Positions 63,800 to 64,000 of a stretch of 64,000 nt of DNA are shown here, in pieces. The notes beneath the pieces are model-generated. The model was not told the DNA's origin, ran no database searches, and saw only the letters and a list, made by a program, of their open reading frames with translations. How positions within the stretch are numbered: the first letter of the stretch is position 1; each line of letters opens with the position of its first letter. The DNA is from Mauremys mutica (Eukaryota; Chordata; Testudines; Geoemydidae), in assembly GCF_020497125.1 (NCBI RefSeq), contig NC_059094.1, positions 5,435,733 through 5,499,732 on the forward strand, written 5' to 3'. Position numbers and translations under genes: made by a program.

Positions 63800-64000
63800 T
63801 GTGTAAATCAACATACTAACTTGATATCTTTTTTGGGTGAGATTACGAGTTTGGTTGACAAAGGTAATAGCATTGATGTAGTATTTTTAGACTTCTGTGA
63901 GACATTTAATTTGGTACCACAAGGCATTTTGATTAAAAAACTAGAATGATATGAAATTAACATGGTGCCCATTAAATGGATTAAAAACTGGCTAACTGCT
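63800..64000 (+). pseudogene. CR1/L3-type RT fragment, cut by window edge
   Basis: The plus translation EITSLVDKGNSIDVVFLDFC, ETFNLVPQGILIKKLE, stop, YEINMVPIKWIKNWLTA follows the RT block A (usually LDFSKAFDLVPHDILIKKL) and the adjacent NWL block. The second catalytic-region residue reads FN rather than FD. The copy continues beyond the window. Confidence 0.9.

Overview
This is vertebrate nuclear DNA, most likely from a cryptodiran turtle. The sequence shows CR1 LINE fragments in both orientations, several ending in the ATTCTATGA-type CR1 3' terminus. It shows four clear copies of the tRNA-derived SINE (GGGATAGCTCAGTGG head) known from cryptodiran turtles, Penelope-like element tails, many non-autonomous hAT elements and MIR/CORE-SINE relics. 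There is no bacterial gene organisation, and no complete host protein-coding gene could be supported. Nearly all open frames are chance frames or transposon remnants.

Layout. 1-4.1 kb: two hAT elements, an LTR-like stretch, a candidate minus-strand exon (2836-2957), and a minus-strand LTR-like repeat split by a turtle SINE. 4.1-10.4 kb: mostly unique sequence with small relics and a 65-bp palindrome at 5987-6051. 10.4-11.9 kb: one hAT element with perfect terminal repeats and perfect 8-bp duplication, carrying a minisatellite and two smaller elements nested inside. 12-25 kb: SINE, MIR and CR1 pieces, including a 336-codon open CR1 reverse-transcriptase frame (19543-20553, minus). 25.9-29.4 kb: the 5' half of a CR1 (5' UTR, ORF1, endonuclease) next to a CR1 fragment cut by a hAT. 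29.6-36.3 kb: CR1 3' end, a GC-rich palindromic hAT, and a degenerate 44-bp tandem array. 36.3-39.5 kb: sequence without recognised repeats. 39.5-40.3 kb: solo LTR. 41.2-44.3 kb: Penelope-like element joined to a long CR1. 45-64 kb: more hAT, SINE, MIR and CR1, an RTE-like LINE (55.85-57.0 kb), a Tx1/L1-like LINE scrap (about 54.1 kb), and a CR1 fragment running off the right edge.

The most interesting signal is in the Penelope-like tails at 7823-7860, 41298-41336, 45300-45336 and 58028-58065. They share a hammerhead-ribozyme-like core: CUGANGA, a stem-II hairpin, GAAA, a 3-bp stem III and a candidate cleavage C. Penelope-like elements are known to carry hammerhead motifs. These copies carry one extra A before stem II, so activity is unproven. 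The second most interesting is the candidate spliced exon at 2836-2957.

Nothing here acts as an operon or pathway. The window is an intergenic or intronic landscape shaped by successive transposon layers whose order can be read from nesting and target-site duplications.
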